Part shown: in pieces, positions 36,473-50,800 of the stretch
How the letters are laid out: each line of letters starts with the position of its first letter
Position numbering within the stretch: the first letter of the stretch is position 1
NCBI RefSeq assembly: GCF_964204865.1
Contig: NC_135250.1
Location: forward strand, 11,036,001-11,100,000
Origin: Styela clava
Taxonomy: Eukaryota > Chordata > Ascidiacea > Stolidobranchia > Styelidae
Direction of reading: 5' to 3'
Length of the DNA stretch: 64,000 bases
The notes under the pieces: model-generated
Databases searched by the model: none
What the model was told of the DNA's origin: nothing
The model's input: only the letters and a program-made list of their open reading frames with translations
Translations under genes and position numbers: made by a program

Positions 36473-38828
36473 ATGTCTTCCATTCTTGTGAAGAATTTGC
36501 CGCCCAATATCAATGGAGACAAGCTAGAAATTTATTTCCAGAAACAAAAAAATGGAGGTGGAGATGTAAACGAAGTTCGAATGATTGAAAATGGATCACA
36601 AGCCATTGTAGTTTTTGAGGAGAAACAAAGTGAGCATAAATATATACATTTGTATTTTTTCATCTTTCTTGATAAAATACCAATATTGCATATGGTATTC
36701 TTATCCCCTGTTTGACTAGTTCATCCGAAATTACGTCACTCACTTCGATGCTTTCACTTCACATTTACACAAAAAAGTGTAACAAAAAAGCAGAAATGCG
36801 GTCATCAACTCTATACTATTCACAGTGGAGCGCTTTTGGGCAGCAGTTTGTATATATTTGGCGAGACTTTTTATGCCAGTGTGAGTTCTTAGTGATATGA
36901 TTTTGGATGATGAAATCTGATGCTCTTGGGAAAACTGAATTTTTGGTCCCATTCCCATTTCCTGTGTATAGATTTTTATTTCATTCATTTTTTTCCCTAG
37001 TTGCTTCAAAAATTGTGCAAAGAGAACATACATTGCTTGGAAAAAGAATTGAAGTGGAACAATTTGAACAACCGAAAAAGGTTCACAAGAGTATAACTCT
37101 TTCTGTTTATTTATGGCAACATGTTTCCAATGATTAATAAACCAATTGTGCAAACTCTTTACATTGTTATGTAACTGACAAGGGGTCTAGTGTAGTTCAG
37201 TACCACGAGTACTTCCAGTTGGCATAGCATAACGAATTTTGCATATGTTATACCTAACCCCCACATGACTATGCCATCCAAAAATTACTCTGCTACGATG
37301 TCTACAATCACCCGAGATGGCATCTGCGCCACCGATGAACGAACTCGCGAATGGCGATGATCTCTCTCATATCGTGATCGTTGCGACCAGAAAACGAAAG
37401 AAAAAGCTTTCTTGATTTCGGGTGATCATCTGTGCGTTTTGGACGACCATCCGTATACTTTGGGGGGCTTTATTACGATAGTGTGTCATAGTAATGACGT
37501 AATATTTTGGTAGCGTAGTCAGGTGGGGGTTATATTGACATATGCGAAAATAGTTGAGCCAGGCCAACTAGAAGTGGTGTGGTACTAAACTATACCAGAC
37601 CCTAAAATGTTCATTTTATAATTCTGGTACTGTATCCATTCTAGAATAGTTGAAATGTTGGCTTGTACCAATTATAAGTAAATATTACTAGCATGTGGAG
37701 AGGAACGTTAATGAGATAGCTTAATTTTATGTTGTCTGCATATTTTAGATATAAGCCAAGGTGCACTCATGAAAAAGTGTTATTTCTTTTGTTTTAGGAT
37801 TTAGAAAATGTTTGTTCATCATTGCAATATATTCTCATTATTTATATTGCAAAATATCTGTTTTCTGTAATAAAATATTTAATTATATTCAAAATTTTAA
37901 TAAAACGTGAAGAGAATCTTGTAATATAACACTGATCGGAAGTTTTTTGTTTTCTTCTCAGCTTTTTCTCAAAGTTGAAGCTATATTGAGTTCGACTACC
38001 GTAGAATTCCTTGGAGAATATAAAATCGAGTTGTTGACTCAACATCATAAGAATACTGATTGTCAAAAATTGCAGAACGGACAAATGTTAATCAAAACAG
38101 GTAAATTGAGTTTTTCAATGATGATGAACATACTTCGTACTTAGATCTTGAATAAATGGAAATACCATACATCATATATTCAGCTATTTATTTTTTTATA
38201 TTATGACATAGTTTTAGATGTAACATTGCAACTCATGCTGCTCTAATGTGGAACTACTGGAAAATAATAGTTCTGATACCAATGCTAACTACAAGCTAGT
38301 TGACCAGTATGAGCAGCCAACCAGTAGGAGACTCAATTGTAGTTTCATCATGCTTGATGTGCCTATAATCCTAATTTCATATCAGCATTGTTATGTGACA
38401 CAAAAAAATTTATGTTGAGATGACCACGATAATAATTTATGTTAGATACCTAATTTCTGAATATCTTTCAAATCCATTTTCTGCATTTCCTTAGAATAAA
38501 ATAATCCACAATTTTGTTTGGAATAATTTTCGAGCTGACGTTTAGCCATCCTTTCAAGTTTTAAAAACAGTCATGGTTAGGTAATGTTTTACCAATTTAC
38601 TGGTAGTTCTTTCGCATTAAGATTCTCTGGAAGAGTTACTACAGTTTAAAAAATTATTGGAGAATTTGTTAAAAAAATCCAAGACACTACATTTGAGTCG
38701 ATCGTCATCATCACCTGTTAAAATGCAGCAAACAAATTATGGTTTTGAGGAACAACCTGTATTTCATCCACCAAATATAGAAAGGAGAACATCAGTGAAC
38801 TCATGGGATCCTGTATCACAATTTTCTG
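36473..38828 (+). other. Deltex-type gene: RRM-like domain and adjoining region (exons 1-4)
   Basis: Residues 1-79 form an RRM-like fold: SILVKNLPPNI (RNP2-like), GSQAIVVFEE (RNP1-like), HTLLGKRIEVEQF (last strand). Exon 3 and early exon 4 (about residues 80-145: KVEAILSSTTVEFL, YKIELLTQ, TELLQFKKLLENLLKK) may form another small alpha/beta or KH-like module, as in DTX3L and PARP14. This second assignment is tentative. Exon 4 ends in a Ser-rich, probably disordered linker. Confidence 0.7.
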
Positions 38829-41800
38829 GTGATTATTCATATTTTTTTGTTTAATGTTATTTTTTAATAAAAGAAGATTTGCAAACAGGATTTATATATC
38901 AGAAAAGCAGTCGTGTATTCATAACTCGAATATAGATTTTTTATAGGTTTTAGATCACCTTTTTCTAATTATTCAGGGCATTCTAGTCAGTGTTGATATT
39001 AAAATTCCAAAAAATATTAAACGTTTCCTTTTATACACTCAAATTTTTGACATTTTTGCATTGCATATTGTTGATGTTTACATGCTTCCTAAATGTAAAA
39101 TGAAAGTGTCATTAATGCATGATGTTTAGTTTAAATAATATTTCGGATATCAAGTTGAAAATTTTGTAAGGTATCTAGTCAACTGCAGTTTATAAGTCAT
39201 TATTTCATTAGAAATAAAAGAATCGAATAAGTAGTATTCTAATAAATAATTTGTTCAATACATTTCTCTACATCCAATTTTTAGTTATATAAATTCTACA
39301 TTGCGAAGTTGCGTAAATTTACACAAATTTTTACAAATTAGATAATGATGATTTAGTCTCTGTAGCTCTTGGCATTTTAATGGCTTGTCGTAGCTTCACT
39401 CAGAAATCAATCTCCTTATTTTCTGACTGAGTGAGTGCCTGTGACATTGCTTTGAGTGAATTTTCTTGAAAAATATGCTCTCAAAATTAAAAAATTTTGT
39501 GTCCGAAGGTTCTACACGAGATCCACTTCTTCCTGAACTACGGGATCCACTTCTTCCTGAATGGTCAGATAGTCCTTTACCGCAGCCACAAGATGGAAAC
39601 ATGTTTTGGCAGAATGTGGATGTCGATGGCCAGGCAGTGATCAAAGGAAAATTTTGTTTTCCAGAAGGAGAGATTTTTGTAAGAGACAATACTTTCTCAA
39701 AATAATACTTTCTCAAAATAATCTAGTATATGATATGAATAACAATGAAATTTATATTGATCCAAGTAAATTGTACAAATAAAATAGCATACGAATAATA
39801 AATGAATACAAAAAATTTACTTTTCTGAATATGAAGAAAAGCCAAAAAGATGGCTTAATCATATGACAAACTACGGTGTCTTGTCCAATCACCGTTCCAT
39901 GTTAGGCATGATAGGATAGGATAGGATTTACATATTTATCCCGGGGGAGAGGAAAGCCGATAAGACGGCTTATCCATATGGCGAACCACGGCCTCTCGTC
40001 CGGTTACCATTCCAAGTCGGGTATGGGATTAGTTTTTACTGTATTGTTTGTTTTCGGAAGCATGGACTTGGTGGTGGAGGAAGCCGTAACCGACCAGCGG
40101 TCACGTGAACCACCCAATGACGGCGAGGAGTCCAGCAATCCTCTCGCACATAACCATCCCTGCATGGGATTCGAACCTGCGAACCCACGCAGAGTAATTA
40201 GAGGTGCAGTGACGAGCGTATTCCTAACGCTTAGCCCGTTGAGCCACACCGCCGCGCCCGGTGGCTCAGTATTTTCATATTCCAGTAATTTCGTGAACCA
40301 TCCTACAGCGGCGAGAAGTGTAGCAATTCTCTCTCACATAATTATTCCCTACAGGATCCGGATTTGAGACCTCATGTAGGGTAATTAGAGGTGCGATGGT
40401 GAGTGTCCTAGCGCTTATCATGATGCACCAATCAGGTATTTGGCAAATCCTTGAAATATTTTGATAATTTTTTCTTCCTCTTTTTACAGATATTCTCAGA
40501 TGTTATTAGATATCCATCATATGACTGCATTGTCAGGCTTCCTGCTAGTTCTCGTGGAGAAATCATTAGAGAAATGTTGAAAATTGCATTTGAAGAAAGA
40601 AAACTGTTCTATGTAAGAAAGGATGTTACAGGGTCTGGATTTGTTGTACAGTCTGCTTATGACATTTTTGGAAGGTTGGTGTTATTGACATTGACATGCT
40701 TCTTTGGCTCGGCAGTGTGGTGCATCGTTCTAATCGTTAGGTATATGCTTGCCACATCACCTCTGGATACCCTGCGTGGGTTCGCAGGTTCGAGACCTGC
40801 GGGGGATGATTATGTGGGAGAGGATTGCTGGACTCCTTCGTCGTCTTAATGTCTTTCTATTCCCCCGGGATAAATATGCAAATCCTATCTTATTTAAAGT
40901 TGACGAATTGAAAAAAAAATTTGTGAATTAGACCTGAATCAAATATTCTGCTTTATGAACATAATTGTAAATAATATTTTTGAATGAGGAATAGAACATT
41001 CTTAGGTGAGTCATGTTAAGCAAAAAGCCATAGAACTCAATGCAAAAAAATTAAAATAAAAGGATAATGTGTTGATACTTCAATTGTTCAAAATAGGTAA
41101 TAATTTTTCGAATTCAGCTATTCTAAATTGTCTTGAATTTGAAATAGTGAATCAAATTAATTTCTTATCGATTCGAATATTCTATTCATTTTGGATATCC
41201 CTGATTCTAATCTTTTCTAACAGTTTCAAAATATAGTATGTAGTTTGTGCTGAAATAATTTATTATAATCATTTTAATCACCATAATCTTTTGAACTATG
41301 TTATTAAACTTTGCATCTTTTGTCAAAATACCTTTTTTTGGATGTTGGTTTTGTACTAGTTTGTATAAAAAAAGATAAAATTACTATATGGAATCTGCTG
41401 TGACTAAGTATGCAATCTCGTCCTAAATTTAAAAAAAAGCACAGGTGCGCATGATTATGATATATTTTGAGTGATCAGCCCCAACCCTGTCATTCTTCTA
41501 TTTTGTACTGATATTAGTGAATTCTACAACATTTACCATATAAATTAGACTACACAAGACCGTAAATAATTGACTTTGGTATATTGTACTGAAAGCCACT
41601 TTTGTTTGCCTGGCGATATTCTCTTTATTTGTGTTTAGGTAAATATTAAAAAGTAGGCAAACAGAGTAATTGGAATAAACTATGTATCAACAGAAATTGC
41701 GTAATCATTTCATATAACGCTAATTGGAACTAGTGTTCTCCTAAATTTTTAAATATGTTATAAATAAGTTTAGGTTTGATATCTTGTTGCTATAGAGATT

Positions 41801-44800
41801 CAAATAAATCTCTCTTAATATAGCAAGCAGTTCAAGGGTTTAAAGACAAGTTTAGGGTTTAGGCTATAATCATAGTGTGAAGCAATATTTACCAAAGTTT
41901 TTCTATATAAAGTTTAAAAGTTGAAAATTAAAAATATACGTTTTCTTCAATTTCTCAAAACTGATTTTTCAAATTCGTCTCTTTTGGGTTAAAAGTCTCT
42001 CATACATACATAAATAAAATCACTCAAATATTTCAAAATTGCTTTTGTTGATAATGTCCAGCAATAACAAATTAATAATAAATACATTACTATTATAGAA
42101 AAATTTTCGGATTATGGAATTTTGTTCTTATTGCTTCAGAATATTGATTCCTCATTCACAAAATTTTTATGCCTGTTTGTATCATAGTATATATAGCGTA
42201 GAAATATTTTTTCACTGCGTTTTCTACACTAACTATTTTTGTTATATTTTTCAGTCGAAATACAGGAGATGAAGTTGATTTGTCACATAAACTCGATGAA
42301 ATTAAATCACGTTTAGTTGATTTGAAGATCGCTCTTCCAAGCCCCCCAATAACAAGACCACGAGAAAGTATGTCACTGATTTTATGCTCTATTATACTTG
42401 ACCTAACATGTACTACAACTTTTTACAGCAGAAATGTAAAGGTATTTAGGATAAGATTTTGATATTTATAAGGAGGATGCGACCGGTTGGACCGAAAGCT
42501 GATGCGACCAGTTGGTCATATGGTGAACCACACTCTCTAGTTGAGTTAACAGTCCATGTCGGGTATAGAAATAGTTATCCAGATTTTGTTTCAGATGCAT
42601 GGACTTGATGGTGGAGGAAGCCGTCACCATGTTACGGCGGCGGGCAATCCAGTTTTTTGTTCTCACAGATAAACTCCAGGAATCTTAGATATAAGATTAG
42701 CTCTGCAACCTGAATTTTATAATAGTTTTTACTTCCAAATAATTATCGCTTTCATATTTCACTACTTCAGCTGCCCCCGCCGTTTTCTCCACATATCCAG
42801 CCGAAACCGGACATGAAATGATGGATACTTCTCCACCAATACATCAAGTTAAGGTAAACATACTATTGTTGGTCAAAATTCTATTTTGTGAAGGAATTAA
42901 TGTCTCATGGCAATGGACTCTTGTGAAATTGTTTTTTCAGAGGAAGTTCAAAATTTAGTTGAACTCAAAACCTTTTGACTTTTTTAGTCTTTCAACTGAC
43001 AAAGTATGATAATGCCAATGTGGTAGGGTACATGAATAGCTTTACCGATTAGGAATGAGAGACATGATAATTGTAATATATTGAATGTTGAAATTAACAA
43101 AATAATGCTTCCATGGTTCTCCTCCTGCCCATGGTTTGAAGCAACATCCACTAAAGTACAAAACAATATTATCTCAATATGCAATCCTATTTTCTCTTTT
43201 CTATTATTTTCTGTTTAGTTTGCAAGAATTACTAGCAATTCCATTATAGTTATTGAGCAGTCTCACTTTTGTTCTACAGAAGGTTACTCCAAAGCCGAAA
43301 GGACCATTTCCTCAGCCAGATGGCTTAAAAATCAATTCTGAACTTCATGAGAAAAGTTTATCTGGATTTCCACTTTGCGAGGCTCTGCATATGTACTTCA
43401 GATTTCCTGGTGGCATAATCAATACAAATGTGAGTGCAGTTATATTAAGGCAATACTGTAATGATATCAGCAAATTTTTGTAAATTTTATCATCAACCAG
43501 GCTAAATATTGTATTGCGATATTATTTTAGCCTTTTAATTTAGCCTAGACTTGATACTTGGTTGATTTTGCTGGGTGTTACGTAATAAGTATATACCACT
43601 TATGCGATATTTTAGATTTCATGGCTGTATTGTTGGGTATATGTCAGATGTCAAATGAAAAAAACACGTCACATAATAATTCTGACTTTTTGTGAATAGC
43701 TTTTCATCCTCTATTATATCTCATTCGAACCCTGGGGCGGTTTCAAGTCCAAATCATCTGATAATAATGTTTTCTATTTTGTCAGGGTGGGCAAATCATA
43801 CAATATGTTTCCTACAATCGAACTGCATGTTTACCAGCAAACGCTGAAGGTAGAAAATTATCTGCAATGATATTAGAAGCTGCAAATCAAAGAAAATTAT
43901 TTGTTGTGGCATTGAAAGCTGGAATATACATGATTAGAACAAAAGTTCCTCTACTTACTAGGTAAGATTAAATTCTTCATATCACCGTATATGATTTATT
44001 GTTATCTAATGATTTTTGCATCTCGCTAAGCGGTTTCTATTTCTCTCATGCTATTTTGAGGTTTTTATTAGAATCAGCTGTCTTCAAAGTAAACTTTTAG
44101 TTTTCTATTCAATTTTGCTTTGCATGGCAAGATTGCAAAGCAAAGATAGACTTATATTTCGCTGTGGTATATATGGTATAACTGGATAATTATTACACTT
44201 CCCTTGACAATTTAAGTCAATGTATCCTTCAATTAATTTAACCATTGTGCTAATTGAGCTTAAAATATTTTCAAGAGCAAACTATTCACATTGATTTTAA
44301 TGCAACTTTTTGTTCTAATGTTCGATCAGTTTATAGTTGGGTCCGTGCGCCATTTATTAACCCATTGCTACTGGGGCTCATGGATAAACGTCTCTTTCTT
44401 GTTATGCTATAGTTCTATAGTTAATTATGCAGTAAGTAGTACTATGATACATTCCAAAGCTAATACCATCATTGCCTCTTTCAGTTCTCATTTGATTATT
44501 TAGTCTAACAACTCTGTTAAGCATATGTGGGTTCGCAAGTTCAAATTCTGTGAAAGATAAGTACCTATATGTGTAAGAGGGTTGCTGGACTCTTCACCGA
44601 CATAGGGTAGTTCACTCTGATAGCAGCTGCTCGGTCACAACTTTCTCCAAGAAAATTTCATGCATTTGAAACAAATAATGCTAGCTATTCCCATACAGGA
44701 TGTGACATGGTTGTCATATGATTAAGTCCTCCTACCGACTTTTCTCTCCCCTAGGATAAATATGAAAATCCTACTCTTAACTCCTTATTTTTAATCTATT

Positions 44801-47800
44801 TTTTTTATATTACAGTGATGACTACCCAAATGAAGACTACTTAGAGCAGTTGTATCGAGCTCTATTAAAACTTGGCATCTCCGAACCATCAGTTCCACCT
44901 CCTCTTCCCGCTACATCCGAAGCCCATTATGAAGAAAACTCAAGCGATGAGTCTGATCAAGAGAGTAAAGAAACTTTACGTAAAGGAGGACCCTTTCCTC
45001 AACCTCAAAATGGAGTAATACGAATGGAAAGAGAAAATAGAAATCTCAAAAATTTTGGAAACTGTGGAACGATTAATATTTATTTTCGTTTTGCTGGAGG
45101 AAAAATGAAAATTGAGGTAGCCTATTGTGTTATTATCTTGTTTTGTTTTAGAAAGTAGTGTTGCACGTACCCTTGGTAGAGCAAAGATCTGAAGCCCGGG
45201 CCCGACCCGAACCGAAATTCGGGCCAGGTCGGGCCTGAAATGTCAATCATTACGTTCGGGTTGGGTCGGGTCAGGCTTCTCTATCGCTGACTTTTTTCGA
45301 AAATGAGGCGCTTCGGCCGTGTTTTGGCCATGAGAGAATGTGGTCTGCAAAAAAAACAGAAGTTGACTCATCAACACCACACATACTGTACTAAACTCTT
45401 GCAATGACAATTTAATGAACTCCTGAATAAAATATGAAATTTCGAGTTTGCTCCGGGTTCGGGCCTGCAAATCCAGTTAATTAGTCGCGCTCGGGTCAGG
45501 TTTAATACCCACGGGCCTGGGTCGGGCCGGGCTGGAATTTTAGAGCCCGATCTTACCTCTAACCCTTGGGTCTTGGGTGGCCTTTTTTTTTATTCTTGTA
45601 CTTGTTTTTTGCTCCGAGCAAGGCCCTGTACACACAGCCATGGTTATCTAGCGATATATAAGGAGCCGGTTTTATCTGAGAGGACCGCAATCTTTTAGGT
45701 TCATCATTGCCTACCCAATTTATTACACTCTGTATGAGGTGGGGGGCAGCTTTCCCTAGAATGAATGATATAAATATTTTATCCTATCAATTACTCTTGT
45801 GTACTGTGTTATGTACGTTGATGTTATGTAGTGTCATTCATGGTATGTAATATTGATCATTTTTTATTGCAACATATACAAATGAATTATACTTTTTCTT
45901 GGAATATATGATAAAACATGATAAAGCATTTCGATTGTAGAACTGATATAAATCTAGCCTAGTTGCAAGTCATTATTTTAACTGACTAAATTATGTTCTC
46001 GACTTCATATATTCTAGGGGTCGAAACCTTCAAAATCATTTGAAGTTCAATACAGTCAAATGTATATTGTTGCTGCATTGCCTGATAGCGAGAATGGTCT
46101 TCGTATGGCAATCATGTTGCGCACTGCGTTTAATGACAGGAAATTATTTCGTATTGAAAGAAGAGAAGGTGAACCATCTTTCCGAGCGCGACCATGCGTA
46201 ACACTTTTGAGAGCGTAAGTTGATTATGGAAATTTTCAGTTAACCATATAACTACGGTAGTTATGATTTAGTTTAGATATAGCATAGATCTATGCCATCA
46301 TGTACCGATATTTGCTATATTGGATCTCTGTCTAGGAGACCCTCGTTCTCAGTCGTTCTGTCTGTATGTCTGTGTATCTGTCTGTCTGTGTGTCAACTGT
46401 AGAGTCTTAACGGCCGGACCAATCTGTATGGAATTTCTAACGTGGGTTATGCTGTCACACTAGTAATGTGCGTTTCACCAAAAGTTCTAATTGATGTTTC
46501 GTTTCCTTGGCAACAGCGAAAAACACAGATCATTGAAAATACTCCCATTTTCTCATAAATTTTTGCCATTCCCTCGTCAACCAAGTCGAATATTAAAATT
46601 CCTAGACTGCTACCCGTCGCGAAAGAAAATACTCTTTCGAATAGCCGTCTTTCATCTTGGAGTCCATAAACTGTGGCAGCAGTATAAATTTTAGTGAACA
46701 TGTTTTAATTATTAGACACAGCATAACTTTCGCCCATGGATACCGATGAGGCACACAGCGGTCAAAATGAACTGCCAGTTTTGGTACAATTTTTTTGTTA
46801 CAGTGGCGTCTATATATTACCCGTTAGTAATCCTGAAATGATGCGGGCCACAAGCAATGGCGGAGATCCATACTGGGTGCCTAGCGGCTTGTGTATATGT
46901 GTATATATAAGCACACAAAGAAGATTGTGTTGATTGTTGGAGTGTATGACATGTACTCTGAAAAAGTATGAAGACAGACAGGCGAAAGTTTAAATAAATA
47001 AAGTAGACAACCGATACAATAATTGCTATTTGACTAATTTGTGTAATCTTCAATATATAGAGATGAATATTCGAGAACAGATTATTTGGCACAACTCAAA
47101 AAGGAGTTGAAAAGTTTGGGAATCAGAGAACCAAGTTCAGAAGCTGTTGCTTCCCTTTCAATACCAAAATCAACGATTCCACAAGGTGGTGCTCTTCCAC
47201 CTGATTGGGCTGCATCGTCATCTGCACAAGCTTTACCTGATACAAGTAAGTACGAGATTTGGGATTTTGAATAGCAATATCAATGTTCTAACGGTTGAAA
47301 CGTTAGACATACCTGTGTTTTGCGCCAAGTCACAGTGACCTCACCGAAGGTGTGATAATTTGAATAGACCAGGGGTGTACAACAGGCGGCTCGGTGGCTG
47401 CATGCAACCAAACAAGCCATTTAGGGGGCCCTTGACAACACTCAGCATTTTCCCCATTGATAATAAAAATCATAATGCGACAGTTTATTTTTAAAAGGCG
47501 CTGCTCATATGGGCAAATATGAATAATATTTTTTTGCTCTTGTCGATGCCTTAAATCTTTCACCGTTTTGCTCGCTGCCTTTATTACTGTAATTTGTTGT
47601 GTCTATGAAAATACAAAATTTTTTAAGTTGCCTAGTGATGTCTGAGGTTGGTTATATGTACCGCCGACAAAAAATGTTTCACACTACTGGGATAAATCAT
47701 GCCGAACTGGAAATGTTCCAGTTTTTAAAACAGTAGCTCATCATGTATCTTTAGATATCAGTATTTGCTTATACAGGGCTTTGTACAGAGCGAAACATGT

Positions 47801-50800
47801 GAATAAATCTCATAAAAAAACGTAGCAAGTGATTTATTAACCATTCGATGATATTTTATTGCTCAGAACAAGCCGCTACACAAGAGCCACTTGCATCCAA
47901 AGTTGGGTTCATGTCCCTAAACTCGAGTTGCAAGTCAAGTGAATGCACAGGTCATATCTCTTGAATCGAGTCTGAGTCTCAGTAAATATAACACATCGAA
48001 TTTCACGTCGAGTTTAATCAAATAAGAGTTGAAATAGTTTTTAGTATTTTAAAAAACAAAGTAGGATTTAGTTATACATTGATAACATTTTTCTCGCATC
48101 AACTCTGTCTATTTTGAGTTATCAGTGCAATATGCTAGTGAATTAATATTTTTTCAATAATTAACATTCAATTTCCTCGTTGCATACAATGTATTTATAA
48201 AGTAGACGGCAGGTGTATTGTATACATGATGGTAGGTAGATATTAAGCAAACTTTCAACAGAGCATTTTGCAGGGTTGATAAGCTTAAATTATATAATAA
48301 CTGGTCAGTTATGATATCCACTACCAATACCTAACATTCGCCTGACTGATCCGGTCATACTCGACATGGACTTAGTAAAAGACATAGCTTCTGTTATGAC
48401 AATGATGCTCTAAATCTATCCTCTATCCTAGGCTAGGATGAATATAAAAAAAATTTACTCCTCGTTTGTTTTCTCACATTCTGCATTTGGATAAGATCTC
48501 ATAAGACCAATACTGGAAATACAGGTTGTCTAATTCAGTGGTTCTCAAACTTCTTAAGCCTTTTTGTAATTTGTAAGGTGTCTCGCGCCCCACCTTAAGA
48601 ATAACTAGCTAACAATAAGCTACGCCTACAAATAACAGATAGTAAGGCGAAAGTATGTTTTAACCAAAAAAAAAACATGTTAAAAATAATGAAATAAATG
48701 AAAAGTGTTGAAATGTAAATATCCAAAATGAGGCGAGTAAGATCAATTGAATTAGCTTCACAAGTCCTCGAAAAATTGTCTACGTCACCCTCCCTTTCCT
48801 TGTGAGCGTCCCCCACCTTTTGAGAACCACTGGTTTACTTCTATGTTTTATTTCAGTGACTGCACAACCGCAGCTCGCGCCAGCATTTAGACCTCCTGGT
48901 GCAAGACCAAAAACTCAAAAATTGATCCCAAATTATGTTGATCCAATGAATTCACAACTTCGTCTGGCCCGGAGACCTCAAACCTTTGAGCAATATTCAC
49001 GAAGTATGCCTAGGCAAAAACAAATGAAAGGTATGTAATGTTAAGGTCAGATGTGAAAAATTATAAATATGCTATTAGTATAAGCCAAGACGATAACTGA
49101 TGTATTATTGTGTTATTGAATTATAGTTAGTTAGTTGTAATGCTTCCGATTTTAAGTGTGTGTAAAATTTAAACTAACTTTTCAATGTAATCGATGAAAC
49201 ATCATCTTGTTAGATTATTCAAACATGGGAATTAATTGTGAAACAAATCTGAAATTTCCTATTTAAATATTGAATGGTTTATTGCCAGGGGAGTCTATTT
49301 GAATGCAAGCAATCAAGATAGCAGATAACTGCTTAGTCATATGGAAAACCTTGTCCTCTCATCCAGTTTGGTGTAGGAATAGTTACCCAGATATATGTTT
49401 CACAAATATGGACTTGGTGTTGCTGGTATCTGTAACCGACCAGTAGTCTTGTGAGCCACTCTACAATGACGAGGAATGAAACCAGCAACCCTCTCATACC
49501 CTTATCCCACAATGCTCCAGCCGTTGAGCCATAAAAAATCTCCAGTTTTTGCATGCTTTTCATGTCTTAAATTGCTATACTGTCCTGTACTGAGCGAAAC
49601 AAACATTTTTTGGACCAATACCAAATAAAATGAGTGAACATAACATAGCAATATATATTTAATATTTCTGCAATTATAGGACCTCGTGTACTACAGCATA
49701 ATGATTTACAAGCAGATGATAAGAAAGAGGATGAAGAGGAAGATAAGTGTGCTATATGTTTGGCTCCAATAAGTGCACTACCAACCAAAAAACTTTCATG
49801 CAAACACATATTTCATGCAAACTGTGTTGATACGGCCATAAAAGTAAGATCGTTGCACAGTTTGCCTACTTGTTTTCATTCTATTTTTCGCCTTCTTTTA
49901 ACAATCTCAAGATACGCTTGTATACCCAACCTGACAGAGGGACATGTCTCGCCATGTGATTGAGTAATCCTATCACCCTTTGAAGAGTTCATTTTTCTGA
50001 TCCTCTTACACATGAATATCTGCCATAGATCTGAACCTGTCTTCATTCGAACTTTTCGTTCATTCCATTTTTTTTTGTTTGTTTATTCTGTGAGAATTTT
50101 TCACTATTCTGTATTTGTAATGATACCTTGTTGTTGAAAAACCATGTAGGCCAATATTATATACTGTAATTCCAGTGGTACAAAAATTCAAACCAAACTT
50201 CAATTCCTGAATTACCGTATTTAAATATCTGTTTGTAAAAGCAACAGTTAAGGTGATACGATTTTAGTCCAGCTAATTTGTACGAGTCAAATCAAATAGT
50301 TGATAAAAACTGATTTGAAATTCATTCAGAAAATAATTATTTCAAACCATATTCTTTTTCAGACAAATCCCAAATGCCCAATGTGCAACCAACCGCTAGG
50401 TAATTCTCCTCAGCGTCCTCGGCATCAAACACCACAGTTTTCTCCATTGCCTACTCAATATGCTGGAAGAGGTTCTAGATTGCTATTTGGTTCACTTAAC
50501 AGCCAACCACGTCAGTATTCGCCAAATTCCCAGCCAAGAAATGCTTTTGGAAATCAACCTACCAATGGTAAAATGACAGATCACACTGATCCAAGGTCAC
50601 TACCTGGATATACTGGAAGTGGTACAATTGTGATTAGATATTCATTTCCATCTGGAATTCAACAGGTTAATATACTTTTGTTATCTAATGAGTTTGTGCA
50701 TGACCAAATACTTATTCCTCTTCTATGTTTTTTCATTGGTGGACCCGTATACATATAATAGAAGAATGTTGAAGTGTTTCAAGAGTCTTATATGCGCACT

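Larger units (their letters stand above)
39509..42367 (+). other. Degenerate DTC repeat 1 (exons 5-7)
   Basis: Residues about 213-340. The signature opening PLPQPQDGNMF matches the QPxGxM start of DTC domains. It is followed by a KGKFCFPEGEIF strand, then LPASSRGEIIREMLKIAFEE, matching canonical LPDxxEGRxxLxLLxxAF, then a LSHKLDEIKSRLVDLKI helix. The HPxPG and WNxIHHKT motifs are absent, so ADP-ribose binding is doubtful. Exon 5 also has a short internal repeat, RDPLLPE twice. Confidence 0.8.
44882..47141 (+). other. Degenerate DTC repeat 3 (exons 11b-13)
   Basis: Residues about 540-671: GPFPQPQNGVIRM opening, INIYFRFAGGKM strand, ALPDSENGLRMAIMLRTAF, DRKLFRIERREG, then DEYSRTDYLAQLKKELKSLGI. 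It is the closest of the three degenerate copies in overall layout, but again lacks WNxIHHKT. After it comes a Pro/Ser-rich linker (exons 13-14) to the RING. Confidence 0.85.

Noticed and set aside
39978..40367. 129-codon plus-strand frame and its minus-strand shadow
   Set aside because: It lies entirely within SINE-A copies in reverse orientation; translation is of the repeat.
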